A DNA stretch of 64,000 bases, taken from the NCBI GenBank assembly GCA_049999805.1, contig JBNGIO010006345.1:190460-254459 (forward strand). The letters are read 5' to 3'. A model generated the notes under the pieces. It made no database searches and was not told the DNA's origin. It saw nothing but the letters and a program-made list of their open reading frames with translations. Source of the stretch: Folioceros fuciformis (taxonomy: Eukaryota; Anthocerotophyta; Anthocerotopsida; Anthocerotales). Every line of letters begins with the position of its first letter. Position 1 is the stretch's first letter. This document shows, one piece after another, positions 31,930-43,680 of the stretch. The translations under genes were made by a program, and so were the position numbers.

Positions 31930-34900
31930 CCCCTTCTCACGGGGTAGATGGAACTTCTATGTCTTTTTTCTTTCTTTAAAGTCTTCAAGTAGGCATAGGA
32001 GACTAAGTTAAAACAATATTTGGGTCCAGATGAAGAGGGAACGAGAGAAGATGGAATAAGTTCTAAGATGAGATATTTATATCGACCCATATAGGAACCA
32101 TGAAGCTTGACATAAAGATCAAGAAAGTTTAAATCATAACATATGATCTTTCAAATAGAACCATGTCACAAGATTATCATTCCATATGAAGCTTGTGTGG
32201 ATAATAACCCATTTTGGCTTATAAAAGTACTAGAGATGTCCTTAAAGTGTGATATTGATAGGCTACACATTAAGGTCTATAGATGGATGGCCAAATGTTC
32301 TAATGCGTTTGAACACTTATTTTCAGTAATATCATCGGACTTTGATAATATTACTAGATCAAGACCTACCCCCATGGACAAGAGGAATTTGTATTGGATT
32401 TCGCTTGTTAGATGCCCAAGCCAACATTGAAAGTAACTTGTGTTCATAGTTTTGAACATTTGAAATCCTAACATGTAAAACTACCTTCTTGCTAATTATA
32501 TGTGAGTGCATAGGTCTATCCATGCACTTGAAGCATGTGTCCCGGTCTACTAGCGCACTTGGAATGTGTGCGCGCAAGTCTATTGGTGTACTTGGAGCGT
32601 GTGTACTTCGATTGACCAGTGCATGCACTTGGAGCGTGTGTAAGCTAGTATACCAGCGCACTTGAGCATGTGTGCTTCGATTGACCAGTGCGTGCACTTG
32701 GGGTGTGTGTACGCCAGTGTACCGACACACTTGAGCATGTGTGCTTTGATTGACCAATGCATAAGCCTATTTATTGGTAGGTCTATTGGCACAGGCATGT
32801 TGAATTGCACTAATAGACAAGCTCTATCATCCTAACTTGCATAGAACTTTTAAATGCAAGTTGATTTCTCATACCATTTTTCATCCCACAGATTTTGTGA
32901 AACCAATGTATAAAAATAAACGAGCATTATTGTAATTAACTCCAGAAAAAAATTTAGACACACCATGAACATCAACTTTCACTATGTCCAAAAAATGATC
33001 GCGGACACATTTCTCCAGCTATTAATCTACCTTTTTTCATGTTGTCCTAATACTCTTACCAAGGAAGTAGATGAAAGGAAACAAAGAGCATGATGAACAT
33101 ATGTTTTCAAAAGATTTCTTTTTTTGTTTTGTTTAAAGCACACCCTCGGAAAACATCATTTGAAAGGATACTAAGTTGGGATTTGCATCCAAATTTTGGC
33201 CAATAAGTCTTCAACTTATTTTTATTCGTTTAGACTTATTTTTAATCGTGGCCTAAATGGGTGGGGAGAAGGACCTTGTCTCCTTCCAATTTTTTTGCCG
33301 GTAAATTCTATTGCTCTTCATTGGATGCATCATTGGGCACATCTACATCGTTGTTTTGTACTTGGTTTGAGCACCTTATTTCCTCCAAGTACTTAATAGG
33401 AGGATCAACCATTGTGAGCAAAACCAATGGTTCCGTTTCCTACATGTTAACCAAAGGTTTAAAGGTACCAAGAAAGTCATAGAAATTTGTGTCGAGTATG
33501 GTCTCCATTGCTGCAAACTGGATCTTTTCATGCTAATCTTTAAGACCAAGTGCCACTCTTGTAGGCCATTCTTCATCTCCTTTTGCATGACCTGATTTTG
33601 AGCATCAATAGAAAAGAGACATGAAGTTAACAATGAACAAGGCAACAACCCTACTACCATTTGACACATGTGCCTCCTCCATGTTTGAGAGCTTGCATGA
33701 ACAACATGTCAGCTTTTTCAACACCACCAACACACTATGCCCTGGACTCCAACGACATTATGCTACCTTGCATTGTGCCCTTGCCCATGTCTTCTCCTGA
33801 CTCTGATTTGGCTTCTACATCATTTCAATCTTCTATATTGAATATGCCACTAGGGCGATAGTGGTCTTCTCATTCACCTCTCCCCACAACTCCTCCTCAT
33901 CCCACCTTGTCGAGGGGACAATTGTGATGTCTTGTGTGAGTTCCTCCCAGTGGGGAGGGGAGGCCATTACGTCTAAGTTTGGATCGTGAAGGTGTGTGGG
34001 TCTACCCGCGGAGGACTCTTTTCTACCACATTATGAGTTTCGGGCAAGATGCGACGACGTGGGCCATGCTTGCTCTACTACAAAGACCCCTTACTTTAGT
34101 TGAATGAGGAGTTCACTTCTATTTGAAGTTGCTTGACAGTAATACTGTTGCTATTGTTACTACAAACAACATATGATATATTATTGCTATAAGAATAGAA
34201 TAATAGGTAGCTATGAGAGTAGGTAGTAGAGCAAGTTAGTCCTCCTTTAAAACAATACTTATCTTAAAAAAAGAGCTTATCTTAGAGTCTTCTATTTTTA
34301 CCTATACATGCATCTATACTGATTGGAAATAATCATGAATTCTCGTTTCCAAAACTTATGCGTTCTCGTTTTCGACTCACTGGATGTATACACTATGACT
34401 TGATATGGTTGTCGTTAGGACTCTAAACGGGAAAAGTGGAGTCCGCTGTCGGGTCTCGTGTCGGAGCGCAGAAACGGTGGCGCCACATCTTGCGGGCCCA
34501 GCCGTCCTTCCTCGAGATGCGGATCCATGCAAATGTTGCCACAGCAACAGAAGATGTAATCGAGCGCAAGCTCATTCAAATTTATGGAGGATTTGAAGCC
34601 GGTAGGTGGTGAGCGAAAAGTGCACCTGGTCTTCATTGTATGCAGAGGTAAGTTCTGTAGGTGGATCGGCGTTGCTGGAATTCTATTCCATTACAGGGGC
34701 TAATCATCCCGTCACGAAGGGCCGTTATGAATTCCGGATAGCATTCTCTTAAGAGCGAAGGATCACAGCGTTTTGTAGCAGACGCCTGCTTAGCTTACAT
34801 AGCGCAATGCATTAAACACATCATGAACATTTTTGTAATTCTTGAGCGTAACAGATGAGATGTCTTTTGTCTGTGCCTGTCTAGCATTTAGCACTCGAGA

Positions 34901-35257
34901 ATGCTCCAATTGTTTGGAGCTTGATAATTCCCAGCGCAGGCTCGAAGTGGGTACGATTGCACAAAGAAAGGGATAAAAGATTAAGGACTGCAAGCGCACA
35001 ACAGAGCCGTAGTGCAGGTTGATCGGCGAGCACGTGAAAATCGCATGGCAGACACTGCGCATGTGTGAAGATAGTTTCTATTATTTGTGTTGTGTGGCCA
35101 GGCAATGCCCAAGGTACCGTCTATCCGTCACATATCTCGTAGTGTGAATGAAATGCAGACATACGCTGAGCCCTGTGCATCCGTTGTGATGCCAGCAAGA
35201 TCGTGGTCGCCCGTTTCCCTTAGCTGAGGAACGGACATCGATTTGTTCAGCGTTTCC
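31930..35257. other. AT-rich gene-less region
   Basis: Degraded sequence with stops in all frames. The stretch 33190-33860 has weak transposon-like character, but I could not assign it to a family. Apart from the minisatellite at 32520-32765 I see no RNA gene or intact open frame. Confidence 0.35.
32520..32765. repeat. Minisatellite of about 33/66 bp
   Basis: Repeating words CACTTGGAGCGTGTGTAC, TTCGATTGACCAGTGC and CCAGTGTACCAGCGCACTTG alternate in a higher-order unit of about 66 bp, roughly three and a half copies. Confidence 0.85.
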
Positions 35258-36467
35258 ATGGAGGCTCCGAATTCGAAGTGGGGTGGGAAGCATTTCGTGC
35301 TGGTGCACGGAGCCGTCCACGGGGCGTGGTGCTGGTACAAAATTGTTGATATGCTGCAACAGGCGGGGCACAAAGTGTCCGCACTGGACCTGGCCAGCGC
35401 CGGAATCAACAATGTGGATCCGAACACTGACAACCCTGGAGCAGCTGGCAACTCCTCTCCTGTCCTTCCTTCAGAATCTGCAAGACTCCGAGAAGGTGAA
35501 CCCTAACCTAGCCTTCCTTGGCCTGGTAGGTGATCCCTTGCAGATCTGCTTGCAAGGCGATCATCTCCAATGCGTTTTAAGATGTTTACAAGTGTAATCC
35601 GTCTTTCGTGCAAAATATTATGCATGCCGGTGTTATTTTGCACTTGTAGCATGCCGGTGATCTTATTGCTGCACAGCATGGGGGGCTTGAGTGGCACACT
35701 GGCTATGGAGCTGTTCCCCGACAAGATAGCAACCGCTGTCTTTGTGGCTGCATTGATGTTCCCCGACCCTGAGAACGAGAACGAGAACGCTGGTGCAGTT
35801 GTCCAGGTATTGTATCTACATGTCCGCATTTATCATGTGTTGAGTTAGTTTTTGTCCACCACCTTGAGCTCATTGAGTCCTGTCGCTGCACACTGCACTG
35901 GGATTGCCAATCCGAAATGGAGCTACCTAGGTGTTCCAACGTGTGTTTGCCGCACTGGTGACTTGTGGCAAGCTTCGCCTGACGTTCGGGAACGGGGCTG
36001 AGAGGCCAGCCACGATTGTGGAGGTGGGGCAGGATCAGCAGGTCGACCTCTTCTACCACTTGTCCCCATCGCAGGTACGCGGTTCCTCACTTCGGATGTA
36101 CTGATATAGTCTCACAGCGGCATCTTAACTTTGTATCCGAAGACACAGAAATGTTCTGCTGCTCTGAGGTTTGTGTGCGCAGGATGCGGCTCTGGCGAAG
36201 CTGTGCTTGAAGCCGTTTCCCTTGTGGGCCGACATTGGGTGGGGATTTCTGTTGCCCATCTCTCAGGAGAGATATGGGAGCGTGCCTAGAGTATACCTGG
36301 CCTGCAACGAGGACAGGGCCGTCACCCAAGATCTGGTGGATGTGATGTGTCGCGCGCTTCCACCCAAGGAACGAATTTTGCTGGAAGCTGACCACAGCGC
36401 CTTTTTCTCCGCTCCCGCCGATCTCACGGCTCACCTGTTGCGCAGAACATCGCAAAACATCCTGTAG
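35258..36467 (+). CDS. Methylesterase-like alpha/beta hydrolase with apparent frame breaks (possible pseudogene)
   Basis: Four exons of the plant methylesterase / hydroxynitrile-lyase fold: 35258-35495, 35650-35806, 35931-36074 and 36183-36467. The N-terminal block [20 protein letters not shown] is the family oxyanion-hole region. The serine elbow reads LLLHSMGG, where GHS-x-GG is usual. The late catalytic parts are [11 protein letters not shown] (Asp) and [11 protein letters not shown] (His). Exons 3 and 4 join perfectly and end in a normal C-terminus. Two faults are visible. In exon 1 the frame shifts between DPNT and [14 protein letters not shown] near 35430. Exon 1 also does not join exon 2 in phase with any GT-AG pair I could find. 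It is either a recent pseudogene or an assembly error in the first 400 bp. Confidence 0.75.
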
Positions 36468-37400
36468 AGCGATGTTCGCAGGCCGTCCATTTGTGACGGA
36501 GACTTGCAGGACTATGTTCTAGACTGGCTGCCATCCCAACCCTCAGGGCTCGGAAAATCCAAGCTGTATGGGTGGTCAACTTGGCCCCACACCTAAGGCC
36601 GTCAGTTCTCTTTCTACATCTTCGTTCATAAATGATATTATCTTGACTCTTTTACTTCTTTATTAATTGTATATATAAATCATATTATCTATAGCTTCAT
36701 GGAAACCATTCTTTTCTTTATGAGATAACATGATTGGATCCTATTTTCTACCATCCATATATTTCGCTTATTAGAACATGAGGTTCTCTGTTATTTTTAA
36801 TCTTGTGGCTCATATTTTACATATTTTTGTTATGGATTCTGGATTTATTTTTTTATTTTATATCTATTCAACGATATTGGCATAAGGTAAGCATCGACAA
36901 CTCAAATGGTAGATAGACTCTTTCTTTTTCTTAACATGATATTTTAGATATTATTGGTGGTTATTAAGCTTCAAGATTAGCCCGTAGTGTCCTTATACCC
37001 CTTTTATGGATATTTTTTTAATTAAATAAATAAAAAATAATTTATACTATTTTTTGCCTTGAATGAAAAAATCTATGTAATTGAGGCAAAGAATAAATGC
37101 ATGAATATATTGATATCACAAAAAGAATTCCATCTAAAGTTGTTACAAGATTCCCATAGTCTATCTAGGTATATGGTAAACTGAAGGATTTATATTAGAA
37201 TAAATTTTTTAATCATTTACAAACAAGAGATATATTCCGATTATGAGAATAATATTATATCTTGAATGCCAAGTATATTGTCTATAATGGACATGTTTTT
37301 CGATGGTTATAACCTTGTGCTATAAAATAAATGTAGATTTCAAGGTATGTATTATGGAATACGATAAGGACATATAGTCCACGATTAGTTTTTTTTTTTT
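36468..37400. other. AT-rich spacer
   Basis: Very AT-rich and gene-less. It includes a diverged copy of dispersed repeat D at about 36880-37010 (ATGATATTTTAGATATTATT and AAGCTTCAAG). Confidence 0.5.
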
Positions 37401-37439
37401 TTTCTAACTATATGTTTTTACATGAATATTCTACTGCAT

Positions 37440-38345
37440 GCATCTCCGGCATACATGTGGATTTTAGGGCTCCACATCACATTACGAGCTGCCATACAGT
37501 TAGACTTTTTTTGTGGATTTTAGGGCTCCACGTCACATTACGAGCTGCCCTACAGTTAGACTTTTTTTTCTTATGTCATTGCCACTTCGGGGGACCGATC
37601 AAGAATAATGAAGAATCTTTTATGGTCCATAACTTTGTTTCTTCTTGGTATACTATCTTTTTTGGTCCATAGCTTTCTTCCTTATTGGGGGTCTAATATT
37701 TGCCGGGGGGGGAGATTTGCAAATGGCCTTACAATAGTGAATAGTGTTGAATGTAGTCTCAAATTGCCTTGAAGATGTTAGCTCCAGATTGCCTGATAGC
37801 TGGTGTTGCACGTTATACGAGCAAGTAAGAGATGCACAGGGTATTTGAGGATGGTGAGGTAGTTGCATTCTAGATTGTAGGCACCCCAAAGCCTTGCAAG
37901 CTAAGTAGAACTTGCAGATTGTTGTTGCAGCTGTGTCACACTTGCACATTGGCCCAATAGAGTACGTTGAATTGGCATATTGTTCCTATAGACTACGGTG
38001 ACCAGCAAATTGTCCATGCATAGTGGGTTGCACACTGCATTGCAAATGGCATATGCAGAGTGCATTGTCATTGGTCCCTGCATACTATATTGCACAGTGT
38101 CCATGCAGGATTGCCATGCCGCTTGCCCCCTAGATTGCCTTGAATATTGCAAATGGCTATGGATGTCACTCTCTCACACACCCCTAGGGTGAGCAGCTGC
38201 ATAGAGGGATTGGAGAGTTTGATTACAGCTAAGATACCATGCAATTGGGCTAGCAAATTTCCTTGCATATGCAGGGTGATGGCCGGATCGGGACGCCGTA
38301 TAGGGGCCACTAACGACACGGTCATTGGGTTTAGGGTTTAAGGGC
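37440..38345. repeat. Dispersed repeat S, copy 1
   Basis: About 900 bp matching 56905-57850 in the same orientation and order. Shared words include TATGGTCCATAACTTTG, GTCTCAAATTGCCTTG, ACGAGCAAGTAAGAG and TTGCCATGCC. A 68-bp internal duplication (GGATTTTAGGGCTCCA...) lies at 37459-37560. The many TTGCA words give weakly periodic sequence. No coding potential, so probably a non-autonomous element or satellite-like family. Confidence 0.75.
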
Positions 38346-38534
38346 CCATTAGCTTGAAAATATGGGACCGTATATTATAAGAAGGTGTTCGTATCGTATC
38401 GATATTCCATAATGTATGTATGGGAAGTGCTGCAAAACGAGAAGGGGCACGTGCGTAGAGGAGAGGAGAGGAGAGGTGGGTGGCAAGAGAAGGGCACGTA
38501 TAGCCTGGTTGCTGTAGACAGTTGCAGGGTGGAG

Positions 38535-38640
38535 GGTGGCAGAGAGGCGGTCAGGCTGTCACGTCGCCCGCCCGAGTGGCAGNNNNNNNNNNGAGTGGCA
38601 GAGAGGCGGTCAGGCTGTCACGTCGCCCGCCCGAGTGGCT
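38535..38640. repeat. Identical 48-bp sequences on both sides of a 10-N gap
   Basis: GTGGCAGAGAGGCGGTCAGG continuing to CGCCCGCCCGAGTGGCAG stands directly before the Ns (38583-38592), and the same sequence follows them. This looks like two contig ends that overlap and were not merged. Confidence 0.85.
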
Positions 38641-38679
38641 GGCATGGCATATTCTATGAAATACATGCGGGATTTATTA

Positions 38680-41000
38680 CCCGATTCCCCTAAAACTCGT
38701 CAAGTTATTAATGCAAGGGTGTCTGCATATGTGGGCCCCGCCATTCATATTCCGATTTCCCGTTACCACGGGATGCACCGGCATAGGGATGCATGCTGGT
38801 GGTGGCCTTATGGTCATGTATCCATCCAAGCATCGTATGTAGTTAAGCCTATAGATGACATAATTTTTTCACAAATGGATCACTACGCCATGAACACTAT
38901 TAAGCTCTATATTCCACTTATGTTATGCACTCAAACTCGCAAGTGCCTTCTCCAACCGCTCAAACTTTGCAAGTGCCTTCACCAACTGCTCAAACTTTGC
39001 AAGTGCCTTCACCACTCACTCTGAATGTCGATCTATCAATTGTGGAACATTTCGAGTCATTCGTGTAGAAGCAATGGTTGGTCTTGATCGGCCTATTGGG
39101 TGGGAGGTACAAGAACCACCACAAGGTCCTTTCAAAGTCCTTGACTTGATATAATCTTCTGTTGTTGTCTAATGTCACCATCATTCGGTGGGATAGAGTG
39201 GAGGACTTGCTCCACGGAGATAGTATGGACCACTCATTTTCTACCTCGTTCTAGAAAGAGACTGACAAAAAAGCAAGGGAAACTAACATTGTACGTAGAC
39301 AAATCATGTGGTCTTGACTTAGGCTACTTGGTGTGCCTTTGGAGGAACAAATTTTCATAGCAATGAGCTGGTTGTACAGGCATCTTAGGGAAACACAAAG
39401 GCAAGATATTAAGACTCTCTACTATGAAGCATGGCTATCAATACCACTTTGATGTTAAGCAACTTGCTCATTGGCCTCATCTTGCAGCTCTGTTTATTGT
39501 CCATAACCAGCTGTGTTTGTTGTCCATAACCAACACGTTGACAACTCCGGTGAAATTTGTCATGGCTCTTAGTACAATGCAAACCCATAGGCAAGGTTTG
39601 CTGCTCATTTGAGTAATGAGATACGAACATGGGTCCAACATAGACATTTTACATGAGCTACTAAAAGATAGATTTTTTTGGAGCACGTTTAGAGAGTGGA
39701 TCTAAAAGCATAGGCATGTGGTTATGAACTCTGTTGTAATGACTTCCTTCAACCTCATAACATTGATAACATTGCATCAACTGGTACTACATGTGGTTAT
39801 GAACTCTATTGTGATGACTTCCTTCAACCTCATGACATTGATAACATTGCATCAACTGTTACTACAGGCTTTTACCAATATCATTCGAACCATGAGGTAA
39901 GTGTGCAGATGTGGATAGAAGCTCACAATAACATAGTATGGTACCATTCCAAATCAGGCCCCTTTATAGTAAGGGTGCAAATAGCTTTTTAGATGTCTTT
40001 GATGCTTCAATTTGAAAATAATAGTGTGATCTCCCTTGATGCCACTTTTGGCACCAATAAGGACAAGTTCCACTTGTACACCTTGTTGGTCTTTGATAAT
40101 TACTATAGTGGAGTCTCTAGTGCTTGGATTATTACAGATAGTGGTAAACTGGAGGATATCCAGGCGTGGTCGTATGCATTTCAAATGCATACAACATCAC
40201 AATCCACTATGGCAGCTCAGTGCTTTCCTTGTGGATGCTGTTGCTGTTGAAATAGGTGCTCTACGGGCCATATGGGGGGAGGCTGTGCCAAGCTTGCTAT
40301 GTTTATGGCATGCTAGAAAATGTTGGCTACGTCACCTTTTGCTTAAGGTTAGGTAGTGGAGGACAAGAGTGGCAATCTTTAATCGCCTTGGTGATATCAT
40401 GTAATTTTCTCTATGTTGGCACACAGCAGCTGAGGCTAGGAAGATGCTACAACAATTATATGTGGTTTATGAAAGAGAAGCTATAGAGATCATTCAATAC
40501 TTCAAGAATCAGTGGGAGGGGGTGCTACCTACGTGGCTAAAGTATTCCAGGACCATGCCACATGCTGGCTAGGACTATAATTCATCAATTGAAGCTTGGC
40601 ATGGCTTCTTAAAGTCCATGTTGAGCCATGATTTTATGCGTCTACGAGGTCGACCTATGCATGCGACGTATGAATTGGTTGCTCCATACACTAACGGATA
40701 TAGTATGCAAAGTGTATTGGCACAAGCACTTTACAAAACAACATGGCTTCAAGCACCATGGAAAGCAAGAGGTGATTATCGAAAATTGAATGAGGGGCTC
40801 TCTGTCTATACCTGAGGACCATGTTACACTTCATACTAACCATCAAGAACCAGCTCTTGTGCAAAGCTACACAGATAAAAGGCTGATATACACAGTTTAT
40901 AATCCTCTAGGGGATTGGGCATGCTACAATTGTTCAAGAGGAATGCAAGGCTTTTTCTGCAAACACCAAGCAAAGGTATTACACATGAAAGGGTAATTGC
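38680..41000 (+). pseudogene. Degraded MULE (Mutator-like) transposase
   Basis: The frame is broken many times, but blocks in order match MULE transposases. The catalytic-core start is VISLDATFGTNKDKFHLYTL followed by LLVFDNYYSGVSSAWIIT (about 40028-40135). Next come AVEIGALRAIWGEAVPSLLC and LWHARKCWL near 40243-40330, then EAWHGFLKSML near 40590. A C-terminal SWIM zinc-finger follows, CYNCSRGMQGFFCKH at about 40924-40968. Stops and frame changes separate these parts, so it cannot make an active enzyme. The upstream part (38680-39900) is even more decayed. A 76-bp duplication occurs at about 39716-39866. I did not find the terminal inverted repeats. Confidence 0.8.
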
Positions 41001-42032
41001 ATTCAACTCGAGACCTCCTTCTCACGTACGATCTTGTACAATATATAAATCCTTCTTTGCTCCAGCATGGATATGTTGAAGCTAACATTCTATTACGTCA
41101 ACTACGACAAGTAGAAGCCCGATTATGTGGAGCACAAACCTTGAATTATGTTTAGCTCAACAAAATGGACAATGGTCTTGGCGATAGTTACAGACGGAAA
41201 AAGAGCATTATTGAGCTTTCAAATAATTGGAAGCATCCGAAGAAGGTGAGGAAGGAAAAGATGTCCATAGTCCTCTTGCAAGATGAGAATGAGGTATGAT
41301 CTTGGTCAACAACTAGCCTTTGTCATCTTTGAATGGTTTTCGTAGTCTCCATATTTCGTAGTCTCCATACTTGCCATAGGCATACGTTTCGACCCCAGCA
41401 TACACTGGCGTATGTGTGTTCGCTGTGCATGTATGAGCATTAGACTATGTGCATGCCACCCTCCACCGAGGCCATGCTCCTCAACCGGCTACCGGTGTCA
41501 GAGTGGTGGACCCCACGACTGCACATATGCTTCCATTAATAACTTTGACGAGGTTTAGAGTCGCCGATTTATTAGAAATCCCGCCCAAAACCAAATAAAA
41601 TATGCGAATACTCTCGGATTCGTTTTCCTTCATTCATTTTCCCGCGACATCGTGTTAGTCAGGTCCCGGCCCCGGCTATACGGCTCAGGCACCACTTCAG
41701 CTGGCCGCAGGGCTCTCCGGGGGAGCATTAAAGCCTGCCTGCTGGCCGCCACTCACGGCTGTCTTCAAGATCGCAGCTGGCCAAGCTACCTCCGCCCTGC
41801 ATTTCGGCTGCGCAGCTCCCAGCGCATCTCACAGTTCGGTCCCTCGACTGGACGGGACGCTGGGGTTCGGAGTTGCAATCCCCGTCTCCCCGGCGTGCTC
41901 TGGAATCTCGAGCAGGGATGAGCAGGCGGGAAGGCGTCACATTCGCTGCCCAATCCGGCAGCCTCCTGCTGCTGCTGCTGCTGGCCTGAGCTGGGGCAGC
42001 CTATTTCCCAGTAGCTCCTGGCGGCGGTGGGG
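41001..42032. other. Upstream region of the EXORDIUM-like gene
   Basis: The left part is transposon flank. The right part (41640-42030) is GC-rich and carries the likely promoter and 5' UTR of the gene at 42033. No other gene is evident. Confidence 0.4.
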
Positions 42033-43133
42033 ATGGGGAAATGGGAGGTGTGTTGTGTTGGGNNNNNNNNNNNNNNNNNNNNNNNNNNNNNNNNNNNNNN
42101 NNNNNNNNNNNNNNNNNNNNNNNNNNNNNNNNNNNNNNNNNNNNNNNNNNNNNNNNNNNNNNGGCGCCTCGGCCTGTTCTGTTTCCTGCTGGCTTGCCTG
42201 GTGGGCGGGGGGAGTGGAGCCGGCATTGTTCATCCCCGAGGCAGGCGCGCGGCCAGCAACGAGGGCTCCAGTCCGCTGGTGCGGATGACCTACCACATGG
42301 GCCCTGTGCTCACGGGGGACATTCGAGTCTACATTGTCTGGTACGGTATCTGGAAGGAGGCGGAGAAGAGGATCATCCGGGACTTCTTCGCCTCCGTCTC
42401 GGCCTCGGTTGCCTCGCCTTCGGTGGGTGGGTGGTGGAGCACGGCGCGACTGTACACGGACCAGACCGGCCGCAACATCAGCGGCTCGCTCCGGGTGGCC
42501 GGCGAGCTCAGCGACCGGCGCTATTCGCAGGGGAGATCGCTCACCAGGATCCAGGTGAACAACGTGATCAAAGCCGCGCTCGACGCCGGCCTGCCGGTGG
42601 ACAGCGACTCCGGGGCCTACTTCGTCTTGTCGTCCACGGATGTGGTGATGCAGGACTTCTGCCGTGCCGTCTGCGGATTTCACTATTTCACATTCCCCTC
42701 CATCGTGGGCGCTACGCTGCCGTATGCCTGGGTGGGGAATTCCGAGAAGCAGTGCCCGGAATGGTGCGCTTTCCCCTTCGCTATTCCGCCTTTCATGCGG
42801 AATGTGGAGCCCAAGTTGCCACCCAATGGCCACCTGGGCATTGACGCCATGATCAGCGTCATCGGGCATGAGCTGGCGGAGATGGCTTCCAATCCGCTGG
42901 CTAATGCGTGGTATGCCGGGGACGATGCCCGTGCGCCCAACGAGATTGCAGATCTCTGTGAGGGTATCTACGGGCCCGGAGGAGGTGCAGGGTACGCGGG
43001 CGAGGTGCTGCATACTCATGCCGGGGCCAGCTACAACATGAAGGGTATCGGAAGGAGGAAGTACTTGGTGCAGTGGCTGTGGAGCCCCGTTCTCAATGCC
43101 TGTACCGGGCCCAATGCCAAGCTCACTCGCTGA
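42033..43133 (+). CDS. EXORDIUM / PHI-1 family secreted protein, N-terminus interrupted by assembly gap
   Basis: Sequenced coding runs from 42163 to the stop at 43133, after a 100-N gap (42063-42162). After the gap comes the end of a signal peptide (LGLFCFLLACLVGGGSGAGI), then the full EXO/PHI-1 domain. Motifs are MTYHMGPVLTGDIRVYIVWY, RYSQGRSLTRIQVNNVI, AYFVLSSTDVVMQDFC, PYAWVGNSEKQCPEWCAFPF and ISVIGHELAEMASNPLANAW. It ends with a Trp-rich C-terminus near WLWSPVLNACTGPN. The family is apoplastic and linked to brassinosteroid- and carbon-dependent growth in flowering plants. The true start codon may lie in the gap; 42033 is the in-frame ATG only if the gap is really 100 bp. No intron. Confidence 0.9.
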   Translation: MGKWEVCCVGXXXXXXXXXXXXXXXXXXXXXXXXXXXXXXXXXXRLGLFCFLLACLVGGGSGAGIVHPRGRRAASNEGSSPLVRMTYHMGPVLTGDIRVYIVWYGIWKEAEKRIIRDFFASVSASVASPSVGGWWSTARLYTDQTGRNISGSLRVAGELSDRRYSQGRSLTRIQVNNVIKAALDAGLPVDSDSGAYFVLSSTDVVMQDFCRAVCGFHYFTFPSIVGATLPYAWVGNSEKQCPEWCAFPFAIPPFMRNVEPKLPPNGHLGIDAMISVIGHELAEMASNPLANAWYAGDDARAPNEIADLCEGIYGPGGGAGYAGEVLHTHAGASYNMKGIGRRKYLVQWLWSPVLNACTGPNAKLTR

Positions 43134-43330
43134 TGCTTTCTCCATCTGCTGCCCTCTCTGTTTTCGAAAGTTTCCCTAGCCTCATTTCCTTCAATTTATT
43201 ACTGGGACGGATTTTCTTCTGCGTCCGAGGATTCTTTTTGCTGCGCAGGCTTCACAGGGCCTGTCATCAGTTCGACTCGAATTTTGAGAGTCACATTCAT
43301 CTGAGGCGATCCTCCTTCACATGCTTATTT
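43134..43330. other. 3' flank of the EXORDIUM-like gene
   Basis: Unique sequence with no coding signal, presumably the 3' UTR. Confidence 0.4.
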
Positions 43331-43680
43331 CGGTGTCAGGGTCTTGCTAGGATAATTTACATCAGCTCATTTTGATGGGTCTTGACCGAGCAGTCTGCAT
43401 CAGCTTGTGCTGCAGGGTGTTGCCAGGCAGGGTGTTGCCAGAGTGGTTTACATCAGCCTGTCTTGCTGGAGTAGTGCACATCAGCCTGTTTCTGTGGAGT
43501 AGTTCACTTCGGCCTGGTTTGTTGTAGTAGTTCACGTCAGCCCGTTTTTGGTGGAGCTGTCCATATCTTCCCATTTCGCTGGAGTAGTTAAAATCAGTTT
43601 GTCTTGCTGGAGTTGCCCAAATCAGCCTACTTTGCCGGGTAGTTCGAATCATCTCATTTTGGTACGTCTTGGTAGAGTAT
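43331..43680. repeat. Diverged minisatellite of about 30 bp
   Basis: About eleven degenerate units of the type TTGCTGGAGTAGTTCACATC followed by AGCCTG, running directly after the EXORDIUM-like 3' flank. Confidence 0.85.

Noticed and set aside
33190-33860. Copia-like remnant
   Set aside because: A few suggestive words but no RT, integrase or RNase H motif could be confirmed.
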